In this document: piece after piece, positions 1 to 9,847 of the stretch
Position numbering within the stretch: the first letter of the stretch is position 1
Layout: each line of letters begins with the position of its first letter
NCBI GenBank assembly: GCA_905478795.1
Contig: CAJQJX010000003.1
Span: 46,369 to 110,368, forward strand
DNA from: an uncultured Flavobacteriales bacterium
GTDB lineage: Bacteria; Bacteroidota; Bacteroidia; Flavobacteriales_D; Sanyastnellaceae
Length of the DNA stretch: 64,000 nt
Direction of reading: 5' to 3'
Made by a program: the position numbers and the translations under genes
Notes under the pieces: generated by a model
Seen by the model: the letters and a program-made list of their open reading frames with translations, nothing else
The model's database searches: none
What the model was told of the DNA's origin: nothing

Positions 1-22
1 GTTCGGGATGATCTGCGGCTGA

Positions 23-676
23 TCAGAGCTGCATCTCCGGCACCTCTGCAGGCACGATCAACGTGCCAGCAGTGGCGGCTTTGATTTCCTCCACGGTCAC
101 GCCCGGCGCCCGCTCCACAAGGTGGAAGGCCCCGTCCCGAATGTCCAGGACAGCCAGGTTCGTCACCACGCGCTTCACGCACGCCACACCGGTCAACGGA
201 AGGCTGCAGGATGGCAACAGCTTGGAGTCTCCGCGCTTGTTGGTGTGCATCATCGCCACTACGATGTTTTCGGCCGAGGCCACAAGGTCCATGGCACCGC
301 CCATGCCCTTGACCATGCGGCCGGGGATTTTCCAGTTGGCGATGTCACCTCCTTGCGAAACCTCCATGGCACCAAGTACCGTGAGTTGGACGTGCTGTCC
401 ACGGATCATGGCAAAGGAGGTCGCGCTGTCGAAGTAGACCGCACCCGGCAGCGCCGTAATGGTCTGCTTGCCCGCATTGATCAGGTCCGCATCGACCTCC
501 GCCTCCGTCGGGAAAGGGCCCATACCAAGGATGCCGTTCTCACTCTGGAATTCCACAGAAATGCCCTGAGGAATGTGGTTCGCCACCAGCGTCGGAATCC
601 CGATGCCGAGGTTCACATACCAACCGTCCTTGAGTTCCTGCGCGATGCGCCGCGCGATGCCGTTCTTGTCCAACAT
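23..676 (-). CDS. scoB: 3-oxoacid CoA-transferase subunit B
   Basis: Beta subunit of a succinyl-CoA:3-oxoacid (or acetate/acetoacetate type) CoA-transferase, which moves CoA from succinyl-CoA to acetoacetate in the cytosol. The 217-residue length is normal for this subunit. The N-terminal stretch VNLGIGIPTLVANHIP (21-36) and the SENGILG motif, whose Glu46 is the expected covalent CoA-thioester glutamate, are intact, as is the Gly-rich GMGGAMDLV segment. The ATG lies only 3 bp after the stop of the upstream sulfotransferase gene, so it should be co-transcribed with it. The partner subunit lies at 3522-4223, separated by two unrelated genes, which is unusual. Exact acyl substrate cannot be read from the sequence. 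Confidence 0.93.
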   Translation of the reverse strand: MLDKNGIARRIAQELKDGWYVNLGIGIPTLVANHIPQGISVEFQSENGILGMGPFPTEAEVDADLINAGKQTITALPGAVYFDSATSFAMIRGQHVQLTVLGAMEVSQGGDIANWKIPGRMVKGMGGAMDLVASAENIVVAMMHTNKRGDSKLLPSCSLPLTGVACVKRVVTNLAVLDIRDGAFHLVERAPGVTVEEIKAATAGTLIVPAEVPEMQL

Positions 677-679
677 GGG

Positions 680-2068
680 TCAATCCAAATGTAACGCCCG
701 CTCCATGAGCCGGCCGTAAAGTGCTGTTGCCGAGGCCAACCGATCGGGACTGGCCACAGCGTCCGTTTTCCTACTGCGTTGGTGAGGCTGCATTTGGGGC
801 ATGGCCCCCTGCACTCCCACGGCGTCCATCACAGCCTGCAATACCATACCCGGCTGCTGACTCCACACCTCATGTGCCACAAACACCAATCGGTGCCCAT
901 CCACAGTCAATGCGTGGTTGTAGTAATCGAGCCAACGGTCTAGCCAATAATCCAAGGAAAGGGGGTCTCCCTCCACACCCTGCGTTGCCTCATCGAAGCG
1001 AAAGGGCTTGTGGCCCAAACCAAACTCATGGTGAACCAACCAGTCCATATAGGTCTTGACGAAAGGGTCCTCGGTTTGCATAGACGAATACCGCTTGTGC
1101 ATAGCCAGCAGAGAGGCCGCATGGGCAAGCGGTTCTCTGAACATCAGCACTGCCCAGAATGTCCGGTTGTGCTCGCGCAATCCTGCATACCGCAGCAACG
1201 CATTGTTGTTCTTGGCCAGATAAGTCTTGCCCGCCTCTCGCACCAGACCCTGCTGGTCCAAATAAGCGGCATGCAGTTTGGCGGTCACTTGATGGGCAAC
1301 CAAGGCGTCCTCGTTGATGTAAGTATCGGCAGTCATCACCCGGAAAAAAGGCTCCTCCAAAGCTTCTGCAGAGTCCGCCCCCACCAAGATTCCATCGCCA
1401 TGACTGCGTTCCTTCAACGCTCCAGTTTTAGGCCTAAAAAACCGACGCCATGTACCCGGCGCCATCACAAAAGGCATGTTCGCGTAGTTCAAGCTGCTAT
1501 AGCCACCTGTCTCCATCAGGCGCTGCATCAAACTGGTGGTCCCTGCGCGGGCAAGACCCGTCACAAGAACAAACCCGTCATCTCTTGTGCCGCCTTGCTT
1601 GCGCCATTTTTTGACCTCGCGCTCGTGCAACTTTCGATGCAGGTTTGGATTGTCCAATGCCAAGCGGTGCAAGAGCTGATTCATGGGGGAGTATGCCCCT
1701 GAATGGCCTTTTCCCTTCGGATAAATCAAACCAAGAGTTCCACCCACGGAGAGGGCCACCAATCCCTGCCAGGTCCAGAAAACCCCCAAGTCTGCACTCC
1801 TCCCTTGGACCCAATCCCAAAAACAGGGCAAGGACACCATCACCAACAGCGCCACACCAACCCAGAAAAAGAACAGCAACAACGCGCCCAAAACACGGGC
1901 CGTTTGAGCCTCCAAGGCCTCCATCTTCTCGTCCTCATCCCCAGGCTGCAACATGCCATCCACAAGGCGGACACTGTCGTTGGCCAACCGCATCAACACG
2001 CCCACACGGCTCCGCAACAACCAAAATGCCAAATGGCCCGAAATGCCCACCCAAATGAAGGCCATCAT
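680..2068 (-). CDS. membrane-anchored sulfotransferase (PAPS-type)
   Basis: Likely transfers sulfate from PAPS to an unidentified acceptor at the cytoplasmic membrane. The 462-residue protein has hydrophobic segments near residues 4-19, 60-80 and 97-115, followed by a soluble domain that opens with GLARAGTTSLMQRL (171-184), the P-loop-like 5'-phosphosulfate-binding loop of the sulfotransferase family. A later FREPLAHAASLL segment fits the 3'-phosphate-binding region. An open frame extends further upstream, but I chose the ATG at 2068 because it forms an ATGA overlap with the stop of the preceding gene. Sits between the two halves of a CoA-transferase and beside a second, ASST-like sulfotransferase. 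The acceptor (lipid, glycan or small molecule) is unknown. Confidence 0.75.
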   Translation of the reverse strand: MMAFIWVGISGHLAFWLLRSRVGVLMRLANDSVRLVDGMLQPGDEDEKMEALEAQTARVLGALLLFFFWVGVALLVMVSLPCFWDWVQGRSADLGVFWTWQGLVALSVGGTLGLIYPKGKGHSGAYSPMNQLLHRLALDNPNLHRKLHEREVKKWRKQGGTRDDGFVLVTGLARAGTTSLMQRLMETGGYSSLNYANMPFVMAPGTWRRFFRPKTGALKERSHGDGILVGADSAEALEEPFFRVMTADTYINEDALVAHQVTAKLHAAYLDQQGLVREAGKTYLAKNNNALLRYAGLREHNRTFWAVLMFREPLAHAASLLAMHKRYSSMQTEDPFVKTYMDWLVHHEFGLGHKPFRFDEATQGVEGDPLSLDYWLDRWLDYYNHALTVDGHRLVFVAHEVWSQQPGMVLQAVMDAVGVQGAMPQMQPHQRSRKTDAVASPDRLASATALYGRLMERALHLD

Positions 2069-3525
2069 TCTACTGGAAAGGCATCCAATACCCGCGTCCA
2101 ATTGGGCAGGTGATGGTGACCAAGGTGGTGCGCTTCGTGCACCCCGCGGTACAAGACGCCCTCCGGACCCACCACCCAAAGCAACCCAGAATTCTGCTCT
2201 TCTAAGAACCAGCGGTCACCGGGCAAGGCCTCTTGAAGCCCTTCGCTAAATGTCATGATCCCCTCTGTTTTCATGAGGTCTCGAAGCAAGGGTTCGAATG
2301 TCCCAGAGGAAAGGTCAAAAAGGGTGACCTCAGAGTGATATTGAGCCAGCTCGACCTGGTCTTTGGAGGTCGGGTAGGTGTGGGCCTTGTTGGTGTACAC
2401 CCCCATGTTCTCCTGGGCGTTGTTATTGAAGATCGCCAGGGTGCTATCGTTGACAATGTCTACATCGTGTTGTGCAGCGAGTGGCCCATCGATCACGCGT
2501 ACCACTTTGCCCGTAGCAGGCCGAAACTGCAAGACGCACTGCAGGTTGCGAAAGCTCAAAAAGAGGTCTCCCTGCTCAAAATGGTCCGTCGTCGTCAAGG
2601 CCGGCTCTACGTCATTCAAATGCAATGGGTCTTGGGCGTCTCCAGACCGCAAAATCAGGTGATCAAGCCCATTGTTTTGCAGCACTTCCGCCATCGAGTG
2701 CACCTCCAAAATGTGTCCTGTCTTAGGGTCGATGCGCGCCACGCTGTTGTCCAGGAATTGCACCGTTTTGTCGCCCATGAGGTAACGGCCTCGGTAGGCG
2801 ATGTGCCGGCCTCCGCGCTCCCAGCGCATTGTACAGGCCCACAGGTCGCCATTGGCATCTGCGTTGATCGCATGATGAAAGCTCAGACTGTCCTGACGCC
2901 ACACCATACGGGAAGCGGCGTCCAGTCGAAAGAGGGGGGAACGGTTGGTAATGAAACTGACCACCGAGGTGTCCTCGAGCAACAACGGATGGTGCACCCG
3001 CCAATGCGGTTTGATGGGACCCAGCGTGTCGGGAAGGACCCAACGGTGCAGTTCCTCATTGTTGCGAAGGTTGCGCACGGCGATGTGGCGGCCTTCCTTC
3101 TCATTGGAATACGCTGTCAGTGTGAGCACGTCTTCCTCCAAAAGGTTCAATGGAGCAAAGTCCGAGGGCGTCGGAACATAGGTCTGCGGCAAAGTCTGAA
3201 CTTCTTGAACTGACTTCTTGAACACATCGGGAAAGCCAGACAGGGCCTCTACAAATCCATTGGCCCAGCCAAAGTCTCGGTCGCCTTTGGCCCGGTGCTT
3301 CGACATCCAGCCAAACACAGAAAGCACCGCCAACAACCCAATGAGTTGCATCAAAACCTTGGCGCCACGTTTGGTCTTGCCTTCGCCGCGGAAGAAGCGT
3401 TTTAGGCGCAGCCAAATGATAAAGCCCACCGCCAGCAAGACGATGCCACCAATCAAAATGACCACCAATGCACCAATGGTCACACCGCCCCCCGGCCCGA
3501 TATACAGCATAGAGGCCGGCGTCAT
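2065..3525 (-). CDS. arylsulfotransferase (ASST)-like membrane protein
   Basis: Probable member of the arylsulfotransferase/ASST beta-propeller superfamily, which in characterised members moves sulfate between phenolic donors and acceptors without PAPS. The 486-residue protein starts with MLYIGPGGG and two hydrophobic segments (about 18-41 and 57-72), then a long extracytoplasmic domain with family-like motifs [26 protein letters not shown] and QHDVDIVND, the His/Asp-rich strand ends seen in ASST propellers. The ATG overlaps the scoA stop as ATGA, and its own stop overlaps the next start in the same way, so all are translationally coupled. Catalytic competence is inferred; I cannot align the active-site histidine with certainty. 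Confidence 0.7.
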   Translation of the reverse strand: MTPASMLYIGPGGGVTIGALVVILIGGIVLLAVGFIIWLRLKRFFRGEGKTKRGAKVLMQLIGLLAVLSVFGWMSKHRAKGDRDFGWANGFVEALSGFPDVFKKSVQEVQTLPQTYVPTPSDFAPLNLLEEDVLTLTAYSNEKEGRHIAVRNLRNNEELHRWVLPDTLGPIKPHWRVHHPLLLEDTSVVSFITNRSPLFRLDAASRMVWRQDSLSFHHAINADANGDLWACTMRWERGGRHIAYRGRYLMGDKTVQFLDNSVARIDPKTGHILEVHSMAEVLQNNGLDHLILRSGDAQDPLHLNDVEPALTTTDHFEQGDLFLSFRNLQCVLQFRPATGKVVRVIDGPLAAQHDVDIVNDSTLAIFNNNAQENMGVYTNKAHTYPTSKDQVELAQYHSEVTLFDLSSGTFEPLLRDLMKTEGIMTFSEGLQEALPGDRWFLEEQNSGLLWVVGPEGVLYRGVHEAHHLGHHHLPNWTRVLDAFPVE

Positions 3526-4223
3526 CCTTGACTGACGGTGCGTTGTTCAATGCGCTTCTCGAACGCATCACCTTGGAAGATGCGCTGTACGAAAATCCCT
3601 GGAGTGTGGATTTGATTCGGATCCAATTCTCCAATGGGCACCAGCTCCTCGACTTCGGCAATGGTCACCTTGCCCGCCATGGCCATCGCAGGGTTGAAGT
3701 TCTTCGCCGTGGCCTTGAAGATGAGGTTGCCTGCCGTATCCCCCTTCCAAGCCTTAACGATGGCAAAGTCTGCCGTCAGCGCGGACTCCAAGATGTGGGG
3801 CTTGCCGTCAAACTCCCGCACCTCCTTTCCCTCGGCCACTTCTGTGCCAAATCCAGCCGGGGTGAAAAATGCAGGAATCCCCGCTCCCCCTGCTCGGCAA
3901 CGTTCGGCCAAAGACCCCTGAGGGATCAAATCCACCTCCAGCTCACCGGACAGCATCTGCCGCTCGAACTCATCATTTTCGCCCACATAGCTGGAGATCA
4001 TCTTGCGGATCTGCTTGCCTTGCAGCAGCAAGCCTAAACCAAAGTCATCGACACCCGCATTGTTGGAGATGCAGGTCAAATCCTGCACCCTCAATCGCAC
4101 CAATTCATTGATGCAGTTTTCGGGAATGCCGCACAATCCAAAACCACCCAGCATAAGGGTCATTCCGCTTTCAATTCCCTTGCACGCCTCCTCGACGCCC
4201 TTTACTGTCTTGTCCAGTGCCAT
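3522..4223 (-). CDS. scoA: 3-oxoacid CoA-transferase subunit A
   Basis: Alpha subunit of the succinyl-CoA:3-oxoacid CoA-transferase. The 233-residue protein shows the CoA-binding glycine-rich [12 protein letters not shown] motif near the N terminus and [10 protein letters not shown] and [10 protein letters not shown] further on, all typical of the family. The frame stays open upstream, but the conserved N terminus [13 protein letters not shown] begins at 4223, 13 bp after the PBP1A stop, which is the start used here. It is the first of four tightly packed genes (scoA, ASST-like, sulfotransferase, scoB). In most bacteria scoA and scoB are adjacent. Confidence 0.92.
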   Translation of the reverse strand: MALDKTVKGVEEACKGIESGMTLMLGGFGLCGIPENCINELVRLRVQDLTCISNNAGVDDFGLGLLLQGKQIRKMISSYVGENDEFERQMLSGELEVDLIPQGSLAERCRAGGAGIPAFFTPAGFGTEVAEGKEVREFDGKPHILESALTADFAIVKAWKGDTAGNLIFKATAKNFNPAMAMAGKVTIAEVEELVPIGELDPNQIHTPGIFVQRIFQGDAFEKRIEQRTVSQG

Positions 4224-4236
4224 GTCTCTGTAATGG

Positions 4237-6723
4237 TCATTCAAACAAATCCTCATCCTCCACATCGCCTTCGTCCCTGAAGTCAATGCCCCTTGCCTCG
4301 AGAAGCTCCTTACATGGAACAGCCCGCGCTGCCCCTTCGGGCGGACGGAAATCCTCGGCCAGCAAGCCAATGTTCTCATCGGCCAATGCGTCTTTCATGT
4401 AGAACCCAAAAATCGGCAACGCCGTATTGGCCCCTTGCCCTTTGGTGGTGGTGGAAAAGCGGATGGCCGGGTCTGATGCCCCCACCCACACACCGGTCAC
4501 CAATTCTGGAGTTAACCCAATGAACCAACCGTCCGCATTCGACTGGGTCGTTCCTGTCTTACCCGCCATGGGAATCTTTAAGCCATCGTAATCACGGTGG
4601 TCCAAATCCATTCGCAATCGAATGCCAGTGCCCCTGGTCACGTCCAGTTCTGCATTGTACGCCCCATCCACAACGCCCTTCATCATCTCCAACACGCGAT
4701 AGGCGGTGGCCGCATCGAGGCCCTGCCGGATTTCGGGGCGGGGCTCATAAATGGTGTTCCCCCGTTTGTCTTCAATTCTTCTAATGATGCGGGGCGCATG
4801 CCAAACCCCACCCCCAGCAAACGTGGCATTGGCCGAGGTTACCTCTTCCAGCGACAGTTCGGCCACCCCCAGAGCAATGGAGGGCACGGCAGGGATGTCA
4901 CTTTGAATGCCCATCGCATGAGCGAGGTCCACAACGCGCTGAACGCCGTAGTCCTTGATCAGCTTGGCCGTCACCGTATTCATAGAATTGGCCAGGGCGT
5001 ACTCCAACGTCACCATCTCACCATATTCCATGTCGCTGTTGTCCGGGCACCACGGGTCTTGCCCTTCTGGCATATCGATGCAGGTCTTCTGGTTGGGCAA
5101 CTCCGTGCAAGGATCCAATCCCAACCGAACGGCCGTCGCATAAACGAAAGGCTTGAAGGTTGACCCCACCTGGCGCCGAGATTGGCTCACGTTGTCGAAC
5201 TGCGACCACTGGTAGTCCAAGTCACCCACCCACGCCTTGACCTCTCCATTGCTGGGGTCAATGCTCATCAAACCTGCGTGCAACAGCGTTTTTTGGTGAC
5301 GGATGCTGTCCATGGGGCTCAGCAGTGTGTCTACCCAGCCATTCAGCCCCATGACCTGGGTGTTCGCTTTTTCCTCGAACTGGCCGTCCAATTGCCTGCG
5401 GGAGATCACGGGCCAAATGTGACCACACCCCCCCTTTCCCGGACGGCAATGGTGAACGCGCTGTCCTGCGCTGTCTTGTTCTGCGATGTAATAGCCTGGC
5501 CTTGCACATTCAGGGCACTCCTTGCCCATGGCCAACCTATACCTCCTGCTTTGATTCACCGCCCGGTCCAAAATGCGCGACTGCTCCTTGGGCAGAATGT
5601 CCTCTGAGAAAAACGGCCACGTCCGGCCTGTGGTGCGCTTTAAGTCCTTCCAAAAGTCCTCTTGTAATTCTCCCCGAATGTGCCGGTTCGCCGCTGATTC
5701 TGCATACTCCTGCAGCCGGCTATCCAATGTGGTGTGGATAACCAAGCCGTCTCGGTACAGGTCAAATGGCGCTCCGTCGGCCTTGGCGATGACATACTCC
5801 CCTTCTGCATTTTTTTCTTCGAGCAATCCTCCAATTTCTGCGCGCAGTTTCTCTCTAAAATGCGGGGCCGGACCTTCATCATGACTCACCCTTTGATAGC
5901 GCAAGCCAAGCGGCAGCGCCTTCAGGCTATCAAGGCCTTCTTCCGGCAAAGCACCGTACTTGACCATTTGAGACAACACCGTGGCACGCCTTTCTGCGAC
6001 CAATTCGGGACGGCGCAAGGGGTTGTACAAGGCACTGTTTTTAAGCATGCCCACCAGCATCGCCGATTCGTGGACATCCAAAGACTGCACAGGCTTACCG
6101 AAATACACTTGGGCCGCACTTCGGATGCCCACCGCCTGGTTCAAAAAGTCATAACGGTTCAAATACAGGCCAATGATCTCATCCTTGGTATACTGCCTTT
6201 CCAACCGCGTCGCAATGATCCACTCCTTGGGCTTTTGAAGCACCGCCCGCTCAAAGAATCCCGTTTTATCGTAGCGCTCCGTAAAGAGCTGTTTGGCCAA
6301 CTGCTGGGTAATGGTGCTTCCTCCTCCTCGCTTGGCCAGGTAAATGATGGCCCGCGCCAAGCTTTTAAAGTCGACACCCGTGTGGTCCCTAAACCGCACA
6401 TCCTCAGTACAAATCAAGGCTTGCACCAAAGAAGGCGGCAAGTCACTGTAACGCACATCGGCGCGGTTCTCTCGGTAGAAACTGCCCAACTGCACGCCAT
6501 CCACCGTGTAAATCCGAGTGGCCAAGTCTGTCTTGGGGTTGGCCAAGGTCTCTGTGTCTGGCAAATCTGAGGCAGAGGCCAGCATCAACAAGGCCGCAAT
6601 GCCCAAGGCGGGCGAGAGCAACAACGCCCACATCCATAGGCTGGGCCCCACAAAACGGTCAGGCTTTGGCGCTGCTTTGGGCTTTCGGCCCGGGTTGGAT
6701 TTCTGCTTGTACGTATCAGGCAT
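4237..6723 (-). CDS. mrcA: penicillin-binding protein 1A, bifunctional
   Basis: Class A PBP that polymerises lipid II and cross-links peptidoglycan. Its 828 residues comprise a membrane anchor (about 30-50), a GT51 glycosyltransferase domain with [12 protein letters not shown] (catalytic Glu107) and [15 protein letters not shown] (133-147), and a transpeptidase domain with STFK (Ser521, Lys524), SMN (580-582) and KTG (722-724). Between the two domains a segment carries CPEC (403-406), Cys426 and Cys433, spaced C-x2-C-x19-C-x6-C, which looks like a small zinc ribbon and is not a standard PBP1A element that I know of. The start at 6723 (MPDTYKQK) gives a normal short cytoplasmic tail; longer frames would run into the divergent rseP promoter. 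Confidence 0.94.
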   Translation of the reverse strand: MPDTYKQKSNPGRKPKAAPKPDRFVGPSLWMWALLLSPALGIAALLMLASASDLPDTETLANPKTDLATRIYTVDGVQLGSFYRENRADVRYSDLPPSLVQALICTEDVRFRDHTGVDFKSLARAIIYLAKRGGGSTITQQLAKQLFTERYDKTGFFERAVLQKPKEWIIATRLERQYTKDEIIGLYLNRYDFLNQAVGIRSAAQVYFGKPVQSLDVHESAMLVGMLKNSALYNPLRRPELVAERRATVLSQMVKYGALPEEGLDSLKALPLGLRYQRVSHDEGPAPHFREKLRAEIGGLLEEKNAEGEYVIAKADGAPFDLYRDGLVIHTTLDSRLQEYAESAANRHIRGELQEDFWKDLKRTTGRTWPFFSEDILPKEQSRILDRAVNQSRRYRLAMGKECPECARPGYYIAEQDSAGQRVHHCRPGKGGCGHIWPVISRRQLDGQFEEKANTQVMGLNGWVDTLLSPMDSIRHQKTLLHAGLMSIDPSNGEVKAWVGDLDYQWSQFDNVSQSRRQVGSTFKPFVYATAVRLGLDPCTELPNQKTCIDMPEGQDPWCPDNSDMEYGEMVTLEYALANSMNTVTAKLIKDYGVQRVVDLAHAMGIQSDIPAVPSIALGVAELSLEEVTSANATFAGGGVWHAPRIIRRIEDKRGNTIYEPRPEIRQGLDAATAYRVLEMMKGVVDGAYNAELDVTRGTGIRLRMDLDHRDYDGLKIPMAGKTGTTQSNADGWFIGLTPELVTGVWVGASDPAIRFSTTTKGQGANTALPIFGFYMKDALADENIGLLAEDFRPPEGAARAVPCKELLEARGIDFRDEGDVEDEDLFE

Positions 6724-6821
6724 GTTGTGATGTAACGCGGTACCAAACCGTAACGAGATGGCAAGATGCGGACGAACGGCCGGAAAAGGCGTTAAAAATG
6801 ACGCAGCACCATGATGCGGCT

Positions 6822-6829
6822 TAGTTTTG
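6822..6829 (+). promoter_or_regulatory. -7 box (TAGTTTTG) upstream of rseP
   Basis: Exact match to the Bacteroidota sigma-A -7 consensus TAnnTTTG, in the divergent gap between mrcA and rseP. It would give a 5' leader of roughly 45 nt before the rseP ATG at 6882. No convincing -33 TTG element is seen at the expected distance. Confidence 0.5.
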
Positions 6830-6881
6830 CGTGAACCATCCAACCCCTTTAACGGTTGGAACCGTTCCGCAACGCGTCCGC

Positions 6882-8279
6882 ATGGAGATTCTCATTAAAG
6901 CAGGTCAATTTCTGCTCAGCTTGTCCTTTTTGATCGTGCTGCACGAGCTCGGCCACTTCATTCCTGCCCGACTCTTCAAGACGCGCGTCGAGAAGTTTTT
7001 CTTGTTCTTCGATGTCAAGGGGGCCCTTTTCCAACGCAAAATTGGAGAGACCGTGTATGGCATTGGATGGCTCCCGCTGGGTGGCTATGTCAAGATCGCC
7101 GGCATGATCGACGAGTCTATGGACAAGGAACAAATGGCCAAGCCTCCCCAGCCTTGGGAATTCCGATCTAAGCCAGCATGGCAACGCCTGATCATCATGC
7201 TCGGCGGAGTCACCGTGAACCTCATCCTTGGAGTAGTGATATACGCCATGGTCCTGTTCGTCTGGGGAGACCGAGACTTGCGCATTGACCGAAGCCCCTA
7301 TGGGCTCTCCTTTGTAGAGCCTCTGCAGGAAGTCGGTTTTCAGGACGATGATGTGATTGTTTCCCTTCAAGGAGAGCCTGTTCAAAAGCTCGATGACTTT
7401 CGGTCCGTTGTCTTTGGAACCCAAGTGACTACAGCCACTGTCATCCGCAAAGGCACCGAGCAAGTGCTCAATTTCCCAACCGAGCTCGGTCAGGTATTGC
7501 TGAACAGCGCCGAAACCCTTCCCAAAGGCACAAGTCCCATCAATGTAAACCTCCCCGCGGTCGTAGAAAGCGTGTCGCCCGGTTCAGGGGCAGAGGCAGC
7601 AGGACTACAATCCGGCGATCAAATCCTCTCTGTAGCCGGCATAGCCACCCCTTATTTCCAAGATGTCGTGCAGGCATTGGCACAATTCAAAGGGCAGGAC
7701 GGCGTCTCCATCGGCGTCCGGAATAATGCGCTTGAACAAAACGTGGACCGCATCGCACAGCCGATGCCCGTGGACAACGACTTACAATACCTATCCGCCT
7801 CCGTCGACCAAGATGGCAAGCTCGGTTTCTTTCCCTTGAGCTACGAAGAATTCGGCGTCTTCGAATTTGAAGAGCAGCGCTTCGGTCCCCTCGAAGCATT
7901 GGCAGGCGGCGCAGAAAAAGCCTCAACTACCCTCACCGGATACGTCTCTTCGTTGAGGTTCTTGTTCCGTCCTGGAGGGTCCAAACAACTCGGCGGCTTC
8001 ATCACATTGGGCAGCATTTTTAGCCCTGAGTGGAACTGGCAGAGCTTTTGGAACATTACTGCTCTCCTGTCCATCATTCTGGCCTTTATGAATCTGCTTC
8101 CCATTCCTGCTCTCGATGGGGGTCACGTGATGTTTTTGCTTTACGAGATGATTTCGGGCAGAAAACCTGGCGATAAGTTTATGGAGTACAGCCAATTGGC
8201 TGGATTGTTGTTCATTTTGGCCTTGATGGCACTGGCCAATGGCAACGATTTATGGAAATGGGTATCAGGACAATGGTAA
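6882..8279 (+). CDS. rseP: RIP metalloprotease RseP (site-2 protease)
   Basis: Intramembrane zinc protease that cleaves anti-sigma factors and signal-peptide remnants in the inner membrane. The 465-residue protein has the HELGH zinc motif (His21, Glu22, His25) in its first transmembrane helix, two PDZ-like regions (around residues 125-180 and 215-265, the second with SPGSGAEAAGLQSGDQI) and the C-terminal NLLPIPALDGGH motif that supplies the third metal ligand. The start MEILIKAGQ at 6882 places HExxH at the usual distance; a GTG at 6831 in frame would add a non-conserved hydrophilic extension. Followed after 27 bp by a histidine phosphotransfer protein. Confidence 0.95.
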   Translation: MEILIKAGQFLLSLSFLIVLHELGHFIPARLFKTRVEKFFLFFDVKGALFQRKIGETVYGIGWLPLGGYVKIAGMIDESMDKEQMAKPPQPWEFRSKPAWQRLIIMLGGVTVNLILGVVIYAMVLFVWGDRDLRIDRSPYGLSFVEPLQEVGFQDDDVIVSLQGEPVQKLDDFRSVVFGTQVTTATVIRKGTEQVLNFPTELGQVLLNSAETLPKGTSPINVNLPAVVESVSPGSGAEAAGLQSGDQILSVAGIATPYFQDVVQALAQFKGQDGVSIGVRNNALEQNVDRIAQPMPVDNDLQYLSASVDQDGKLGFFPLSYEEFGVFEFEEQRFGPLEALAGGAEKASTTLTGYVSSLRFLFRPGGSKQLGGFITLGSIFSPEWNWQSFWNITALLSIILAFMNLLPIPALDGGHVMFLLYEMISGRKPGDKFMEYSQLAGLLFILALMALANGNDLWKWVSGQW

Positions 8280-8306
8280 GCGAATTAATTACCGCATCTT
8301 TATGAC

Positions 8307-8651
8307 ATGCCTGTCTTGGACCTCGACCACCTCAAACGTATTGTAGGGAATGAACCCGCATTCTTGCGGCAAGTACTTCAAATATTTATTCGGAACACGC
8401 CGCAGGATATGCAGGCCCTATCCGAATCTGTAGCAAGTGAAAATTTAGAGCAAGTCAGTTTTTTCGCTCACAAGCTTAAAAGCGCAGCAGGAGCAATCGG
8501 ATACAACAATGCTTACGAAGACTTTAAGCATCTGGAAATCTTGGCCAAGAATCGAGCTCCCATGGACGAAATCTCAGAAAAGGTGCAAAAGCTGTCCAAC
8601 GAGTGCATGTCATGCATGGTGGACATTGAAGAAATCATGAACAAGCTCTAA
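8307..8651 (+). CDS. stand-alone HPt (histidine phosphotransfer) domain protein
   Basis: A 114-residue four-helix HPt protein expected to relay phosphate between a hybrid histidine kinase and a response regulator. The signature FFAHKLKSAAGAIG contains the phosphoacceptor His55, followed by the small-residue run typical of HPt helix packing. There is no kinase or regulator gene beside it, so the partners are encoded elsewhere. It follows rseP by 27 bp in the same direction and could be co-transcribed. Specific phosphorelay unknown. Confidence 0.85.
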   Translation: MPVLDLDHLKRIVGNEPAFLRQVLQIFIRNTPQDMQALSESVASENLEQVSFFAHKLKSAAGAIGYNNAYEDFKHLEILAKNRAPMDEISEKVQKLSNECMSCMVDIEEIMNKL

Positions 8652-8660
8652 ACTGCCTGT

Positions 8661-9770
8661 TCAACGCACGGTTCTTGTAAAGCGGTCTCCAGGCCAACAG
8701 CGCACCCAGCCCGCCAATTCTGCATCGAGCAACTTCGCTCGTACCCATTTGGGGTCGGCTTCTAACATTTCTACCACCATCTCAAATGGCAAGGCTTGAT
8801 AAGGATCGAGCCTGCCAATGACGTCTTTAGCCATGGCTAAGTCTGCGTCGCCGTCCCCTTCAGATTTGACAAGGTGGTTTCCGGCTCTCCAACCCATAGC
8901 GCGAGGTAGGTCTTCAGGAGCATGCAGCAATTCGGCCACTTGTTCCTGGATCAAACGCGCGTTGCCACCCATGGCTTCCGCGCACCACGTTGGAGACAAA
9001 GCGAACACCCTACGGTCATAGTCTTGGGCCAACCTTGCCGTAATCAGACTGCCTCCAGGGTCTCCTGATTCCACCACCACTACAGCCTCTACCAAGCCCG
9101 CGATGATCCTGTTCCTAGCGGGAAACGTGTATTTGGACGGAGGGGTGCCCCATCGGTATTCAGAGACCCACACTCCGCCTTCATCGATCACGCGCTCACC
9201 CAAATATCGGTTTGACCGGGGGTGTACCGCCTGCAAGCCATGCGCCAAGCACGCCACAGTGGTCACTTCCCGATCAAGTGCCATGCGATGAGCAGCAGCA
9301 TCTATACCGTCCGCCATTCCACTCACCATGGTCCAATCCAACCCCTCCATTCCATCGAACAGTGCGGCCACAGCGCCCAACCCCACTGAGGAGGCCTTGC
9401 GCGTGCCTACGACGCCGAGCGGTCTGCGCTTAGACAAGGCATCCACATTGCCTTTGGCAAACAACACCCAGGGTGCATCGGGCAGTTGCGCCAACAAATG
9501 CGGATAGCCCTTTCTCCCTAGGATCAGAGGAGTCACACCTTGTTCGCGAAGCTGTTCGCGCTGCCGGAAAGCGCGGTCCCGTGCCGAAGCCAGCAGGTCA
9601 GGAGGAAATCCCGACAGCCAAGCGCCCAACCCCACCTCTCTCACAACGCGCAGGGTACCCTTACCATTAAACCGGGGCAACTGCGTAGCCGTTAACCAAT
9701 CCAACAGCCAGCCCTCTGCATCGCCAAATACCCGTCCTGTAGTTGGGTCTATGTATTCTTCTTGAACCAT
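8661..9770 (-). CDS. dprA: DNA-processing protein DprA
   Basis: DprA/Smf binds incoming single-stranded DNA and loads RecA during natural transformation. The 369-residue protein has an N-terminal helical region, then the extended Rossmann fold with LGVVGTRKAS, MVSGMADGIDAAAHRMAL, TVACLAHGLQAVHPRSNR and FPARNRIIAGL, all hallmark DprA motifs, and a C-terminal winged-helix domain (about 305-369). I chose the ATG at 9770 (MVQEEYIDP); the frame upstream overlaps the divergent receptor gene leader. It converges with the HPt gene, 9 bp away, with no obvious terminator between them. Confidence 0.93.
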   Translation of the reverse strand: MVQEEYIDPTTGRVFGDAEGWLLDWLTATQLPRFNGKGTLRVVREVGLGAWLSGFPPDLLASARDRAFRQREQLREQGVTPLILGRKGYPHLLAQLPDAPWVLFAKGNVDALSKRRPLGVVGTRKASSVGLGAVAALFDGMEGLDWTMVSGMADGIDAAAHRMALDREVTTVACLAHGLQAVHPRSNRYLGERVIDEGGVWVSEYRWGTPPSKYTFPARNRIIAGLVEAVVVVESGDPGGSLITARLAQDYDRRVFALSPTWCAEAMGGNARLIQEQVAELLHAPEDLPRAMGWRAGNHLVKSEGDGDADLAMAKDVIGRLDPYQALPFEMVVEMLEADPKWVRAKLLDAELAGWVRCWPGDRFTRTVR

Positions 9771-9834
9771 ATCACCAAGGTGAGCCTGTGGACCATACAG
9801 ATGACCACCGCTTCGCCATCGCCGCACTTGGGTT

Positions 9835-9842
9835 TACATTCG
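9835..9842 (+). promoter_or_regulatory. variant -7 box (TACATTCG) before the TonB-dependent receptor gene
   Basis: Matches TAnnTTYG, one base off the TAnnTTTG consensus, and ends 5 nt before the ATG at 9848. The same octamer precedes the outer-membrane protein gene at 34058. If used, transcription would begin at or very near the start codon. Confidence 0.35.
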
Positions 9843-9847
9843 AAGCA

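Noticed and set aside
2233..3213. A 326-codon plus-strand frame opposite the ASST-like gene
   Set aside because: Shadow of the coding strand; composition does not resemble a real protein and it lacks a plausible start context.
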